Under the pieces are notes generated by a model, which worked only from the letters and a program-made list of their open reading frames with translations, searched no databases and was not told the origin of the DNA. A stretch of DNA of 58,078 bases from Kluyvera georgiana ATCC 51603. GTDB lineage: Bacteria > Pseudomonadota > Gammaproteobacteria > Enterobacterales > Enterobacteriaceae. This document shows, one piece after another, positions 26,845 to 35,816 of the stretch (positions are counted from its first letter, which is position 1; the number at the start of each line of letters is the position of its first letter). A program made the position numbers and the translations under genes. The stretch spans positions 1-58,078 of the forward strand of contig NZ_LXEU01000077.1 in NCBI RefSeq assembly GCF_001654985.1, written 5' to 3'.

Positions 26845-27707
26845 CGCTGCGTCTCCAGCCAGTTTAGCCAGGTGTCCATGCCTTCTCCGCTGGTGGCGGA
26901 GATGAGGATGATTTCAATATCCGGGTTCACTTCGCGAGCGCAGGCGAGGCACTTCTCAACGTCGAAGTTGAGGTACGGCAGCAGGTCAACTTTGTTGAGC
27001 AGCATCACCGAGGCGGCGGCGAACATATGCGGATATTTCAGCGGCTTGTCTTCGCCTTCAGTGACCGACAGCACCGCAACCTTATGGCGCTCGCCAAGGT
27101 CGAAGCTCGCCGGACACACCAGGTTACCGACGTTCTCAATAAACAGAATCCCGTTGCTCTCAAGCGGTAGACGCGGGGCGGCGTCGGCAATCATCTGCGC
27201 GTCAAGGTGGCAGCCTTTGCCGGTATTGACCTGAATCGCCGGGGTGCCGGTGGCGCGAATGCGAGCGGCGTCGTTGACCGTCTGCTGGTCGCCTTCAATC
27301 ACGGCGCAGGAGACGCGGTCTTTCAGGCGCATCAGGGTTTCGGTGAGCAGGGTGGTTTTACCGGAACCGGGGCTGGAGACCAGATTCAGTACCAGCTGTT
27401 CGCGGGCGGCAAAGCGCGCGCGGTTGCGGGCGGCAATCTGGTTGTTTTTATCCAGCACGTCGATTTCAACTTCCAGCATCCGGCGCTGGCTCATGCCCGG
27501 CGCGTGGGTGCCTGCTTCGCCATGGCCGTAGTGCAAGTCGCCGTTGTCGGCGGCCTGAGGCTGGAATGCTTGGGTTCTGACGCCGGTAATCGACAGGGCC
27601 GGACGGCCTGCCGGTGCGAAGGGGGCGCTGCGGAACAGTGAATGCGGATTACGTTCATCGCCCTCTATATAGAGGTTGCCTTCGGCACAACCACAGGTGG
27701 TACACAT
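26835..27707 (-). CDS. hypB: HypB, GTPase for nickel insertion
   Basis: 290 residues. The N terminus [11 protein letters not shown] carries the CxxCGC high-affinity nickel motif of enterobacterial HypB, followed by a short His-containing linker ([12 protein letters not shown]). The G domain begins near residue 105 with [10 protein letters not shown] (P-loop), then VIEGDQQT and the [11 protein letters not shown]4 motif. It delivers nickel to the hydrogenase large subunit together with HypA. Three bases separate it from the hypA stop. Confidence 0.96.
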   Translation of the reverse strand: MCTTCGCAEGNLYIEGDERNPHSLFRSAPFAPAGRPALSITGVRTQAFQPQAADNGDLHYGHGEAGTHAPGMSQRRMLEVEIDVLDKNNQIAARNRARFAAREQLVLNLVSSPGSGKTTLLTETLMRLKDRVSCAVIEGDQQTVNDAARIRATGTPAIQVNTGKGCHLDAQMIADAAPRLPLESNGILFIENVGNLVCPASFDLGERHKVAVLSVTEGEDKPLKYPHMFAAASVMLLNKVDLLPYLNFDVEKCLACAREVNPDIEIILISATSGEGMDTWLNWLETQRCA

Positions 27708-27710
27708 ACT

Positions 27711-28061
27711 TTACTCCTGATCAATTTCAATTCGCTGAATCTGTAAACCGTCGTCGGCGACGATGCGCAGGTTGTCGCTATTGCACTGTGGGCAACGGCG
27801 GACGTGTACCGACACGAGCTGGACGTACTGCTGGCAGGATTCACACCAGCACTCCGCCTCCTGCTCTTCGACGTGGAGTTTACAGCCTTCAGCCAGCGTG
27901 CCGCGGCACACCAGATCAAAACAAAAGGTCATTGCGCTCGTCTCTACACAAGAAAAAGCGCCGACCTTGATCCAGACGCCAGTGACGCGCTTGGCGCCGT
28001 TCTGTATCGCCTGTTGTTCAACAATTTCCAGCGCCCGCTGGCAGAGCGTGATTTCGTGCAT
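27711..28061 (-). CDS. hypA: HypA, nickel-binding metallochaperone for hydrogenase 3
   Basis: 116 residues from MHEITLCQRALEIV, the E. coli length; His2 is the nickel ligand. The zinc site is CWCESCQQ and CPQCN near residues 73-93. It supplies nickel to HycE with HypB. First gene of hypABCDE-fhlA, with a sigma-54 promoter at 28096-28111 on the minus strand. An upstream in-frame extension to 28184 runs across that promoter and is not the start. Confidence 0.95.
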   Translation of the reverse strand: MHEITLCQRALEIVEQQAIQNGAKRVTGVWIKVGAFSCVETSAMTFCFDLVCRGTLAEGCKLHVEEQEAECWCESCQQYVQLVSVHVRRCPQCNSDNLRIVADDGLQIQRIEIDQE

Positions 28062-28095
28062 AACGCCTCCCGTTTCTCTTAACTCGCAGACGTAA

Positions 28096-28111
28096 TGCAA
28101 TAACGATGCCA
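28096..28111 (-). promoter_or_regulatory. Sigma-54 (-24/-12) promoter of hypA
   Basis: On the minus strand TGGCAT, CGTTA, TTGCA: the GG and GC elements are ten bases apart as required, and the sequence differs from TGGCAC-N5-TTGCA at one base. The start of transcription would be about 20-25 bases before hypA. Confidence 0.8.
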
Positions 28112-28160
28112 GAGATGTAAAAGCGTCGCGAAAGACTGTCGATGACGATGTCACCCTGAC

Positions 28161-28192
28161 GAAATGACATGTCGTTAGCGGCATGTCATTTC
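28161..28192. promoter_or_regulatory. Perfect inverted repeat, probable FhlA activator site shared by hyp and hyc
   Basis: GAAATGACATG and CATGTCATTTC are perfect 11-bp arms around a ten-base spacer, midway between the two divergent sigma-54 promoters. FhlA is known to bind upstream sequences in this intergenic region in E. coli; the GAAATG/CATTTC core fits. Confidence 0.7.
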
Positions 28193-28226
28193 TATAAAAT
28201 CAATAAAAATCAATCCATTAAAAATA

Positions 28227-28243
28227 TGGCATGAAATGTGCTT
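28227..28243 (+). promoter_or_regulatory. Sigma-54 (-24/-12) promoter of hycA
   Basis: TGGCAT, GAAAT, GTGCTT with ten bases between GG and GC. It ends about 33 bases before the hycA ATG. The -12 part (GTGCT) is less perfect than that of the hypA promoter. Confidence 0.75.
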
Positions 28244-28276
28244 GGGAGGCTTGTTTCTATTAACCGGGTAACCGAC

Positions 28277-28744
28277 ATGACTATTTGGGAAATTAGCGAG
28301 AAGGCCGACTACATCGCCGATCGTCACCGCCGCCATCAGGATCAATGGCGTGTGTACTGTAACTCTCTGGTTCAAGGGATCACATTGTCAAAAGCGCGTC
28401 TGCATCACGCGATGAACTGCGCACCGGAGAAAGAGCTGAGCTTCGTGCTGTTCGAACATTTTGTGGTTTCCGTCAGCCTGTCAGGCGGCTTTAACAGCCA
28501 CACCGTTGAGTACTACGTGGAAACGCGGGATGGCCTGAATAAAGAGTGCGTTGCGCGCGCCGAGCTGAACGCCAGCGGCTTTATTGATGGCACCATCAAT
28601 ATCCGCGATCGCGAGCAGGTGCTGGAACACTACCTGGAAAAAATTTCGCCGGTATACGACACCCTGTATGCGGCGCTGGAGAGCGACAGCCCGGTTAATT
28701 TTGGCGGCCTGGCGCAGCAATCTCATCAGGCTTCCATCGCCTGA
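28277..28744 (+). CDS. hycA: HycA, antagonist of FhlA
   Basis: 155 residues from MTIWEISEKADYIADRH (E. coli 153). It counteracts FhlA activation of the formate regulon by an incompletely known mechanism. The first 60 residues, including GITLSKARLHHAM, are close to E. coli; the C-terminal third is looser. First gene of the hyc operon, followed 83 bases later by hycB after a second candidate FhlA site. An upstream in-frame extension lies within the promoter and is rejected. Confidence 0.93.
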   Translation: MTIWEISEKADYIADRHRRHQDQWRVYCNSLVQGITLSKARLHHAMNCAPEKELSFVLFEHFVVSVSLSGGFNSHTVEYYVETRDGLNKECVARAELNASGFIDGTINIRDREQVLEHYLEKISPVYDTLYAALESDSPVNFGGLAQQSHQASIA

Positions 28745-28764
28745 ATTATCGGTGTGTCGACGGG

Positions 28765-28799
28765 TGTCGAAATGACACCTGCTCTGCATGATTTCGTCA
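28765..28799. promoter_or_regulatory. Second candidate FhlA site between hycA and hycB
   Basis: TGTCGAAATGACA and, inverted further on, ATGATTTCGTCA form an imperfect repeat with the same GAAATG/ATTTCG core as the site at 28161. E. coli also has an FhlA-binding site in the hycA-hycB gap. Confidence 0.5.
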
Positions 28800-28827
28800 A
28801 AAATGACTGTCACCTGAGGAAGACCTG

Positions 28828-29436
28828 GTGAATCGTTTTGTAATTGCTGACTCTACCCTCTGTATCGGTTGCCGCACCTGCGAAGCAGCCTGCTCGGAAA
28901 CGCATCGCCACCATGGCCTGCAATCGATGCCGCGGCTCAGAGTAATGCTCAATGAAAAAGAATCCGCGCCGCAGCTGTGCCACCAATGTGAAGACGCGCC
29001 GTGCGCCGGGGTATGCCCGGTCAATGCCATTAACCGCGTCGATGGCGTCGTACAGCTCAATGAAAGCCTGTGCGTCAGCTGCAAACTGTGCGGCATTGCC
29101 TGCCCGTTTGGGGCGATTGAATTTTCCGGCAGCCGTCCTCTGGATATCCCGGCGAACGCTAATACGCCGAAAGCGCTGCCTGCTCCGCCGGCACCGGCTC
29201 GCGTCAGTACGCTGCTCGACTGGGTTCCGGGCGTGCGCGCCATCGCGGTGAAATGCGACCTGTGTTATTTCGATGAGGAAGGCCCGGCCTGTATCCGCAC
29301 CTGCCCGACGAAAGCGCTGCATCTGGTCAACAACATGGACATCGCCCGCGTCAGCAAACGCAAGCGCGAGCTGACCTTCCACACCGATTTAGGCGATCTG
29401 TCGCTGTTTCAGGCGCAACAAGGAGAGGCGAAATGA
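28828..29436 (+). CDS. hycB: HycB, four-cluster ferredoxin subunit of formate hydrogenlyase
   Basis: 202 residues from a GTG start preceded by GAGGAAG. It passes electrons from formate dehydrogenase H to the hydrogenase-3 core. Four [4Fe-4S] cysteine clusters are visible: CIGCRTCEAAC, CHQCEDAPCAGVCP, CVSCKLCGIACP and CDLCYFDEEGPACIRTCP. It overlaps hycC by four bases. Confidence 0.95.
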   Translation: MNRFVIADSTLCIGCRTCEAACSETHRHHGLQSMPRLRVMLNEKESAPQLCHQCEDAPCAGVCPVNAINRVDGVVQLNESLCVSCKLCGIACPFGAIEFSGSRPLDIPANANTPKALPAPPAPARVSTLLDWVPGVRAIAVKCDLCYFDEEGPACIRTCPTKALHLVNNMDIARVSKRKRELTFHTDLGDLSLFQAQQGEAK

Positions 29437-31259
29437 GCGTGATGACCTTAATCAATAGCGCGGTGGCGTGGTTTGCCTTCGCCGCTGTGCTCTCCTTTTT
29501 GCTGTCGTTTAAAAAATCCCTTAGCGGGTTTGTCGCCGGGATTGGCGGCGCGCTGGGCAGCGTTTGTGCGCTGCTGGCCGGGGTGCAGGTGCTGATTCAC
29601 GCCTTTCCGGTGATGGGCCATCTTTCGCTGGTGCACTACAGCGTGCTGGTCACGCCGCTGAACGCGGTCTGGCTGATTGCGCTGGGCCTGTGCGGGCTGT
29701 TTGTCAGCCTCTATAACATTGACTGGCATCGCCACCCGAAGGTGAAAAATAACGGTCTGCTGGTGAATGTTCTGCTGGCGGCGGCTGTCTGTGCGATTGT
29801 CGCCAGCAGCTTCGGCTCGCTGGTGGTAATGGCGGAAATTATGGCGCTGTGCGGCGCGTTCCTTACCGGCTGCGCCTCTTCCGGCAAACTGTGGTTTGCC
29901 CTGGGCCGTCTGGGCACGATTCTGCTGGCGGTTGCCTGCCTGCTGCTGTGGCAGCGTTACGGCACGCTGGATCTGGTGCTGCTGAACGAACGTGCTCAGC
30001 AACTGCCGGTCGGTTCTGACATTTGGGTGCTGTGCGTGCTGGGCTTTGGCCTGTTGGCAGGCATTATCCCGCTGCACGGCTGGGTGCCTTCGGCGCATGC
30101 CAATGCCAGCGCACCGGCCGCCGCGCTGTTTTCTACCGTGGTGATGAAAGTGGGGCTGCTCGGCATTCTCACCGTCTCGCTGCTGGGCGATGCGCAGCCT
30201 CTGTGGTGGGGGATTGCTCTGTTAGTTCTGGGGATGATCACCGCGTTTGTCGGCGGGCTGTACGCGCTGATGGAGCACAACATTCAGCGCCTGCTGGCGT
30301 ACCACACTCTGGAAAACATCGGCATTATCCTGCTGGGTCTGGGCGTTGGCGTCACCGGTCTGGCGCTGCAACAGCCGGTAATGGTCGCGTTGGGTCTGGT
30401 CGGTGGTCTGTACCATCTGCTTAACCACAGCCTGTTTAAAACCACGCTGTTCCTCGGCGCGGGTGCGGTCTGGTTCCGTACCGGCCATCGCGACATCGAA
30501 AAGCTGGGCGGGATTGGCAAGCGTATGCCGATGATCTCGCTGGCCATGCTGGTGGGCCTGATGGCGATGGCCGCGCTGCCGCCGCTGAACGGCTTTGCCG
30601 GTGAGTGGGTTATCTATCAGTCCTTCTTCAAGCTGAGCACCAGCGGCGCGTTTATTGGTCGCCTGCTTGGGCCGCTGCTGGCCGTAGGCCTGGCGATTAC
30701 CGGCGCGCTGGCGGTGATGTGTATGGCAAAAGTCTACGGCGTCACCTTCCTCGGCGCGCCGCGCACCCAGGAGGCTGAAAACGCCTGCTGTGCGCCGCTG
30801 CTGATGGCGGTGAGCACCGTCGTGATGGCGCTGCTGTGCATCGTGGGCGGCGTTGCCGCACCGTGGCTGCTGCCGCTGCTGAGTACCGCCGTGCCGCTGC
30901 CGATGGCCACCGCGCATACCGTGGTTTCCCAGCCGATGATTACCCTGCTGCTGATTGCCTGCCCGCTGCTGCCGTTCATCATTCTGGCGCTGCTCAAAGG
31001 CAATCGCCTGCCAAGCCGTTCTCGCGGCGCGGCGTGGGTCTGTGGCTACGACCACGAACAGTCAATGGTGATTACCGCGCACGGTTTTGCGATGCCGGTG
31101 AAACAAGCCTTTGCCCCGGTACTCAAACTGCGTAAATGGCTCAACCCGGTCTCTTTGGTACCGGGCTGGCAGAATGCGGCGGCGCCGCTGCTGCTGCAAC
31201 GTCTGGCGCTGGTTGAACTGGCGGTGCTGGTCGTGATTGTCATCTCTCGAGGAGCCTGA
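29433..31259 (+). CDS. hycC: HycC, NuoL-like membrane subunit of hydrogenase 3
   Basis: 608 residues, the E. coli length, with many membrane helices of the antiporter-like NuoL/M/N family (Proton_antipo_M region at about 115-400). Conserved charged residues lie in GWVPSAHANASAPAAALFS and the HxLLNHSLFKTTLFLGAGA segment. It forms the large proton-channel-like membrane part of formate hydrogenlyase. Two bases separate it from hycD. Confidence 0.95.
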   Translation: MSVMTLINSAVAWFAFAAVLSFLLSFKKSLSGFVAGIGGALGSVCALLAGVQVLIHAFPVMGHLSLVHYSVLVTPLNAVWLIALGLCGLFVSLYNIDWHRHPKVKNNGLLVNVLLAAAVCAIVASSFGSLVVMAEIMALCGAFLTGCASSGKLWFALGRLGTILLAVACLLLWQRYGTLDLVLLNERAQQLPVGSDIWVLCVLGFGLLAGIIPLHGWVPSAHANASAPAAALFSTVVMKVGLLGILTVSLLGDAQPLWWGIALLVLGMITAFVGGLYALMEHNIQRLLAYHTLENIGIILLGLGVGVTGLALQQPVMVALGLVGGLYHLLNHSLFKTTLFLGAGAVWFRTGHRDIEKLGGIGKRMPMISLAMLVGLMAMAALPPLNGFAGEWVIYQSFFKLSTSGAFIGRLLGPLLAVGLAITGALAVMCMAKVYGVTFLGAPRTQEAENACCAPLLMAVSTVVMALLCIVGGVAAPWLLPLLSTAVPLPMATAHTVVSQPMITLLLIACPLLPFIILALLKGNRLPSRSRGAAWVCGYDHEQSMVITAHGFAMPVKQAFAPVLKLRKWLNPVSLVPGWQNAAAPLLLQRLALVELAVLVVIVISRGA

Positions 31260-31261
31260 AC

Positions 31262-32185
31262 ATGACGGTCTTATTTGCTTTATTGCAGGCGCTGGTGCTG
31301 TTCGCCGTCGCGCCGCTGCTCTCCGGTATTACCCGCGTGCTGCGCGCACGGTTGCATAACCGTCGCGGGCCGGGCGTGATGCAGGAGTATCGCGACATCA
31401 TCAAACTGCTGGGCCGTCAGAGCATTGGCCCGGACGCTTCCGGCTGGGTCTTCCGTCTGACGCCGTTTGTGATGGTTGGCGTAATGCTGACCATCGCCAC
31501 CGCGCTGCCGGTGGTGACCGTAGCCTCGCCGCTGCCGGGTCTGGGTGACCTGATTACCCTGATCTATCTGTTTGCCGTTGCGCGTTTCTTCTTCGCGATT
31601 GCCGGTCTCGACACCGGTAGCCCGTTTACCGCCATTGGCGCCAGCCGTGAAGCGATGCTCGGCGTGCTGGTGGAGCCGATTCTGCTGCTCGGCCTGTGGG
31701 TCGCCGCGCTGGTGGCCGGTTCAACGCACATCAGCAATATCACCGACACCCTTTACCATTGGCCGGTCAGCCGCAGCATTCCGCTGGCGCTGGCCTTCTG
31801 CGCCTGTGCCTTCGCCACCTTTATCGAAATGGGCAAACTGCCGTTCGACTTAGCGGAAGCGGAGCAGGAGCTGCAGGAAGGCCCGCTCTCCGAGTACAGC
31901 GGCAGCGGCTTCGGCGTGCTGAAGTGGGGCATCAGCCTGAAACAGCTGGTGGTGCTGCAGATGTTCGTTGGCGTCTTTATCCCGTGGGGCCAGATGACCA
32001 GCTTTAGCATCGGTGGCCTGGTGATTGCCGTGATTGCCGCCATCGTCAAGCTGGTGGTCGGCGTGCTGATTATCGCCCTGTTCGAAAACAGCATGGCGCG
32101 TCTGCGTCTGGATATTACCGGTCGTATCACCTGGACCGGGTTCGGTTTAGCCTTTTTAGCCTTCGTCTCCTTGCTGGTGGCGTGA
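31262..32185 (+). CDS. hycD: HycD, NuoH-like membrane subunit of hydrogenase 3
   Basis: 307 residues, the E. coli length, with about eight helices. It links the soluble hydrogenase arm to the membrane as NuoH does in complex I. The NuoH-type signatures are RRGPGVMQEYRDIIKLL near residue 34 and the acidic loop FDLAEAEQELQEGPLSEYSG near 198. It lies 16 bases before hycE. Confidence 0.95.
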   Translation: MTVLFALLQALVLFAVAPLLSGITRVLRARLHNRRGPGVMQEYRDIIKLLGRQSIGPDASGWVFRLTPFVMVGVMLTIATALPVVTVASPLPGLGDLITLIYLFAVARFFFAIAGLDTGSPFTAIGASREAMLGVLVEPILLLGLWVAALVAGSTHISNITDTLYHWPVSRSIPLALAFCACAFATFIEMGKLPFDLAEAEQELQEGPLSEYSGSGFGVLKWGISLKQLVVLQMFVGVFIPWGQMTSFSIGGLVIAVIAAIVKLVVGVLIIALFENSMARLRLDITGRITWTGFGLAFLAFVSLLVA

Positions 32186-32201
32186 TAAGAGAGTTTTGAG
32201 C

Positions 32202-33911
32202 ATGTCTGAAGAAAAAGTGGGTCAACACTACCTCGCTGCGCTGCACCAGGCCTTCCCGGGCGTGGTGCTGGACGAAGCCTGGCAGACCAAAGACCAGTTA
32301 ACGATTACCGTGAAGGTGAACTACCTGCCGGAAGTCGTCGAGTTTCTTTACTACCAGCAGGGCGGCTGGCTGTCGGTGCTGTTCGGCAACGACGAACGTA
32401 AACTGAACGGACACTATGCGGTCTACTACGTGCTGTCGATGGAAAAAGGCACCAAGTGCTGGATCACCGTGCGCGTCGAAGTTGACCCTAATACCCTGGA
32501 ATACCCGTCCGTAACGCCGCGCGTTCCGGCGGCGGTGTGGGGCGAGCGCGAAGTGCGCGATATGTACGGCCTGCGCCCGGTGGGGCTGCCGGATGAACGT
32601 CGTCTGGTGCTGCCGGATGATTGGCCGGACGAGCTGTACCCGCTGCGTAAAGACAGCATGGACTACCGCCAGCGCCCGGCACCGACCACCGATGCCGAAA
32701 CCTACGAGTTCATCAACGAACTGGGCAGCAAGAAAAACAACGTAGTGCCGATTGGCCCGCTGCACGTCACCTCCGATGAACCGGGCCACTTCCGTCTGTT
32801 CGTTGACGGCGAGAACATCATCGACGCCGACTACCGTCTGTTCTATGTCCACCGCGGCATGGAGAAACTGGCGGAAACCCGTATGGGTTACAACGAAGTC
32901 ACCTTCCTGTCGGACCGCGTGTGCGGCATCTGCGGCTTTGCTCACAGCACCGCCTACACCACCTCCGTTGAGAACGCGATGGGTATCGTGGTGCCGGAAC
33001 GTGCGCAGATGATCCGTGCGATTCTGCTGGAAGTGGAGCGTCTGCACTCGCATCTGCTGAACCTTGGCCTGGCGTGTCACTTCACCGGTTTCGACTCCGG
33101 CTTTATGCAGTTCTTCCGCGTTCGTGAAGCCTCCATGAAAATGGCGGAAATCCTTACCGGCGCGCGTAAAACCTACGGTCTGAACCTGATCGGCGGTATC
33201 CGTCGCGACTTCCTGAAAGACGACATGATCCAGACCCGTCAGCTGGCGCAGCAGATGCGTCGCGACGTGCAGGATCTGGTGGATATTCTGCTGAGCACCC
33301 CGAACATGGAACAGCGTACCGTGGGTATCGGCCGCCTGGATCCGGAAATCGCCCGTGACTTCAGCAACGTCGGCCCAATGGTTCGCGCCAGCGGGCATGC
33401 CCGCGACACCCGCGCCGATCACCCGTTTGTGGGCTACGGTCTGCTGCCGATGGAAGTGCACAGCGAGCAGGGCTGCGACGTTATTTCGCGCCTGAAAGTA
33501 CGTATCAACGAAGTGTTCACCGCGCTGAACATGATCGACTACGGCCTCGATAACCTGCCCGGCGGCGAGCTTGCGGTAGAAGGCTTCACCTACATTCCGC
33601 ACCGCTTCGCGCTGGGCTTCTCTGAAGCGCCGCGCGGTGACGATATTCACTGGAGCATGACCGGCGACAACCAGAAGCTGTATCGCTGGCGCTGCCGCGC
33701 GGCGACCTACGCCAACTGGCCAACTCTGCGCTATATGCTGCGCGGTAACACCGTTTCCGATGCGCCGCTGATCATCGGCAGCCTCGACCCTTGCTACTCC
33801 TGTACCGACCGTATGACTGTGGTCGACGTGCGTAAGAAGAAGAGCAAGGTCGTGCCGTACAAAGAGCTTGAGCGCTACAGCATCGAGCGTAAGAACTCGC
33901 CGCTGAAATAA
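32202..33911 (+). CDS. hycE: HycE precursor, [NiFe] large subunit of hydrogenase 3
   Basis: 569 residues from MSEEKVGQHYL, exactly the E. coli length; an ATG two codons upstream is less likely because the family starts here. The N-terminal part (1-170) is NuoC-like and the rest NuoD-like. Nickel-iron ligands are RVCGIC (near 241) and DPCYSC (near 531). The 32-residue tail after Arg537, beginning MTVVDVRKK, is the peptide HycI removes after nickel insertion. The next gene follows only after a 142-bp repeat element. Confidence 0.97.
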   Translation: MSEEKVGQHYLAALHQAFPGVVLDEAWQTKDQLTITVKVNYLPEVVEFLYYQQGGWLSVLFGNDERKLNGHYAVYYVLSMEKGTKCWITVRVEVDPNTLEYPSVTPRVPAAVWGEREVRDMYGLRPVGLPDERRLVLPDDWPDELYPLRKDSMDYRQRPAPTTDAETYEFINELGSKKNNVVPIGPLHVTSDEPGHFRLFVDGENIIDADYRLFYVHRGMEKLAETRMGYNEVTFLSDRVCGICGFAHSTAYTTSVENAMGIVVPERAQMIRAILLEVERLHSHLLNLGLACHFTGFDSGFMQFFRVREASMKMAEILTGARKTYGLNLIGGIRRDFLKDDMIQTRQLAQQMRRDVQDLVDILLSTPNMEQRTVGIGRLDPEIARDFSNVGPMVRASGHARDTRADHPFVGYGLLPMEVHSEQGCDVISRLKVRINEVFTALNMIDYGLDNLPGGELAVEGFTYIPHRFALGFSEAPRGDDIHWSMTGDNQKLYRWRCRAATYANWPTLRYMLRGNTVSDAPLIIGSLDPCYSCTDRMTVVDVRKKKSKVVPYKELERYSIERKNSPLK

Positions 33912-33921
33912 TTGGGGCACT

Positions 33922-34063
33922 GCGTGGGGGATTTCCCCTCACCCCGACCCTCTCCCCAAAGGGGCGAGGGGGAAGGGCAGATCGAGCGCGAACTGACTGA
34001 CCGCGCCGATTGGTCCCCTCTCCCTTAGGGAGAGGGTTAGGGTGAGGGGAAAACCCCGCACGC
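33922..34063. repeat. Complete mirror-image repeat inserted between hycE and hycF
   Basis: 142 bases with long terminal inverted repeats: the left end reads GCGTGGGGGATTTCCCCTCA and the right end, complemented, GCGTGCGGGGTTTTCCCCTC. Inside are two stem-loops (CCCTCTCCCC...GGGGCGAGGG and CCCTCTCCC...GGGAGAGGG) around a core of about 45 bases. It separates hycE and hycF by 167 bases within one operon; in E. coli the two are almost adjacent. The hairpins could act on mRNA decay or termination. Confidence 0.82.
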
Positions 34064-34078
34064 AAGCTGGGAGCAACT

Positions 34079-34621
34079 ATGTTTACCTTTATTAAAAAAG
34101 TCATCAAAACCGGCACGACGACATCGTCCTACCCGCTGGAGCCGATGCCGGTGGATAAAAACTTCCGCGGCAAGCCGGAACACAATCCGCAGCAGTGCAT
34201 CGGCTGCGCGGCGTGCGTTAACGCCTGCCCGTCGAACGCGCTGACGGTGGAAACCGATCGCGCCGCTAATCAGCTGGCGTGGCAGTTCAACCTCGGTCGT
34301 TGCATCTTCTGCGGCCGCTGCGAAGAAGTGTGCCCGACGGCGGCGATTAAGCTGTCGCAGGAGTACGAGCTAGCGGTGTGGAAAAAAGAAGATTTCCTCC
34401 AGCAGTCGCGCTTTGATATCTGCAACTGCCGCGTGTGTAACCGTCCGTTTGCGGTGCAAAAAGAGATTGATTACGCCATTGCGCTGCTCAAGCACAACGG
34501 TGACAGCCGCGCGGAAAACCACCGCGAAAGCTTTGAGACCTGCCCGGAATGTAAGCGTCAGAAATGTTTGGTGCCTTCCGACCGTATTGACATGACTCGC
34601 CACATGAATGAGGCCATCTGA
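34079..34621 (+). CDS. hycF: HycF, NuoI-like ferredoxin subunit of hydrogenase 3
   Basis: 180 residues, the E. coli length, preceded by GGGAGCA. Two classical [4Fe-4S] motifs, [12 protein letters not shown] (near residue 40) and [12 protein letters not shown] (near 75), carry electrons between HycB and HycG. Further cysteine pairs near the end ([16 protein letters not shown]) are typical of HycF. It overlaps hycG by one base. Confidence 0.95.
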   Translation: MFTFIKKVIKTGTTTSSYPLEPMPVDKNFRGKPEHNPQQCIGCAACVNACPSNALTVETDRAANQLAWQFNLGRCIFCGRCEEVCPTAAIKLSQEYELAVWKKEDFLQQSRFDICNCRVCNRPFAVQKEIDYAIALLKHNGDSRAENHRESFETCPECKRQKCLVPSDRIDMTRHMNEAI

Positions 34622-35388
34622 TGAGCAACTTAATAGGGCCACGCGACGATAACGGCATGCCGGTGCCGATGACGGTAGAGGAATCTATCGCCAGCATGAA
34701 AGCGTCGCTGCTGAAAAACATCAAGCGTTCAGCCTACGTTTATCGCGTGGACTGCGGCGGCTGTAACGGCTGCGAGATTGAAATTTTTGCGACGCTTTCA
34801 CCGCTGTTCGACGCCGAACGTTTTGGCATTAAAGTGGTGCCGTCACCGCGTCATGCCGACATTCTACTGTTCACCGGCGCGGTCACCCGCGCCATGCGTT
34901 CGCCGGCGCTGCGCGCCTGGCAGTCCGCGCCGGACCCGAAAATCTGTATCTCCTACGGCGCCTGCGGCAATAGCGGCGGTATCTTCCACGACCTGTACTG
35001 CGTCTGGGGCGGTACCGATAAAATCGTGCCGGTGGACGTTTACATTCCCGGCTGCCCGCCGACGCCTGCGGCGACGCTGTACGGCTTTGCTATGGCGCTG
35101 GGTCTGCTGGAGCAGAAAATCCACGCCCGCGCGCCGAGTGAACTGGACGCGCAGCCGGCAGAAATTCTGCATCCGGACATGATCCAGCCGCTGCGCGTGC
35201 AGGTTGACCGCGCCGCGCGCCGCCTGGCGGGCTACCGCTACGGTCGTCAGATTGCCGACGACTATATGCTGCATCTGAACCAGGGCGATGCTCAGGTTCA
35301 GCAGTGGCTGGCAACGGAAAACGATCCGCGTCTGACGGAAATCGTCACGCAGCTTAACCACGTAGTAGAAGAGGCACGTATTCGATGA
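34621..35388 (+). CDS. hycG: HycG, small subunit of hydrogenase 3 (NuoB-like)
   Basis: 255 residues, the E. coli length. The NuoB-type [4Fe-4S] ligands are [11 protein letters not shown] near residue 45, then YGACGNSGG near 112 and YIPGCPPTP near 142. It passes electrons to the nickel-iron site of HycE. The C-terminal extension beyond residue 190 is helical. It overlaps hycH by four bases. Confidence 0.95.
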   Translation: MSNLIGPRDDNGMPVPMTVEESIASMKASLLKNIKRSAYVYRVDCGGCNGCEIEIFATLSPLFDAERFGIKVVPSPRHADILLFTGAVTRAMRSPALRAWQSAPDPKICISYGACGNSGGIFHDLYCVWGGTDKIVPVDVYIPGCPPTPAATLYGFAMALGLLEQKIHARAPSELDAQPAEILHPDMIQPLRVQVDRAARRLAGYRYGRQIADDYMLHLNQGDAQVQQWLATENDPRLTEIVTQLNHVVEEARIR

Positions 35389-35795
35389 GCGAACAGGTGG
35401 TGTTCAGTCAACTGAGCCGTAAATTTATTGATGAGAACGATGCTACGCCTTCCGAGGCGCAGCAGGTCGTCTATTACAGCCTGGCGATTGGCCACCACCT
35501 CGGGGTCATCGACTGCCTCGAAGCCGCGCTGACCTGCCCGTGGGATGAATATCTGGCGTGGATTGCTACGCTTGAAGCGGACAGCACGGCGCGGCGCAAG
35601 ATGGAAGGCGTGCCGAAATACGGTGAGATTGTTATCGACAGCAACCATGTGTCGATGCTGGCGAACGCGTTTGATAAAGCGCGCGCGTCACAAACGCCGC
35701 AGCAAAAAGAGTGGAGCCAATTGATGCTCAATATGCTGCACGCCATTCATCAGGAGAGCGCCATCTATCTGATGGTGCGCCGCCTGCGCGACTGA
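35385..35795 (+). CDS. hycH: HycH, formate hydrogenlyase maturation protein
   Basis: 136 residues, the E. coli length, starting [19 protein letters not shown]. It is needed for maturation of hydrogenase 3 and is not part of the finished complex. No cofactor motif is visible. It overlaps hycG and lies 21 bases before hycI. Confidence 0.93.
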   Translation: MSEQVVFSQLSRKFIDENDATPSEAQQVVYYSLAIGHHLGVIDCLEAALTCPWDEYLAWIATLEADSTARRKMEGVPKYGEIVIDSNHVSMLANAFDKARASQTPQQKEWSQLMLNMLHAIHQESAIYLMVRRLRD

Positions 35796-35816
35796 TTTTA
35801 CGATTGAGGAATGACC

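Noticed and set aside
32298-33920. A 540-codon open frame antisense to hycE
   Set aside because: It is the complement of a highly conserved, GC-rich gene, has no family signal, and hycE matches E. coli end to end. Long antisense frames are expected from codon bias here.
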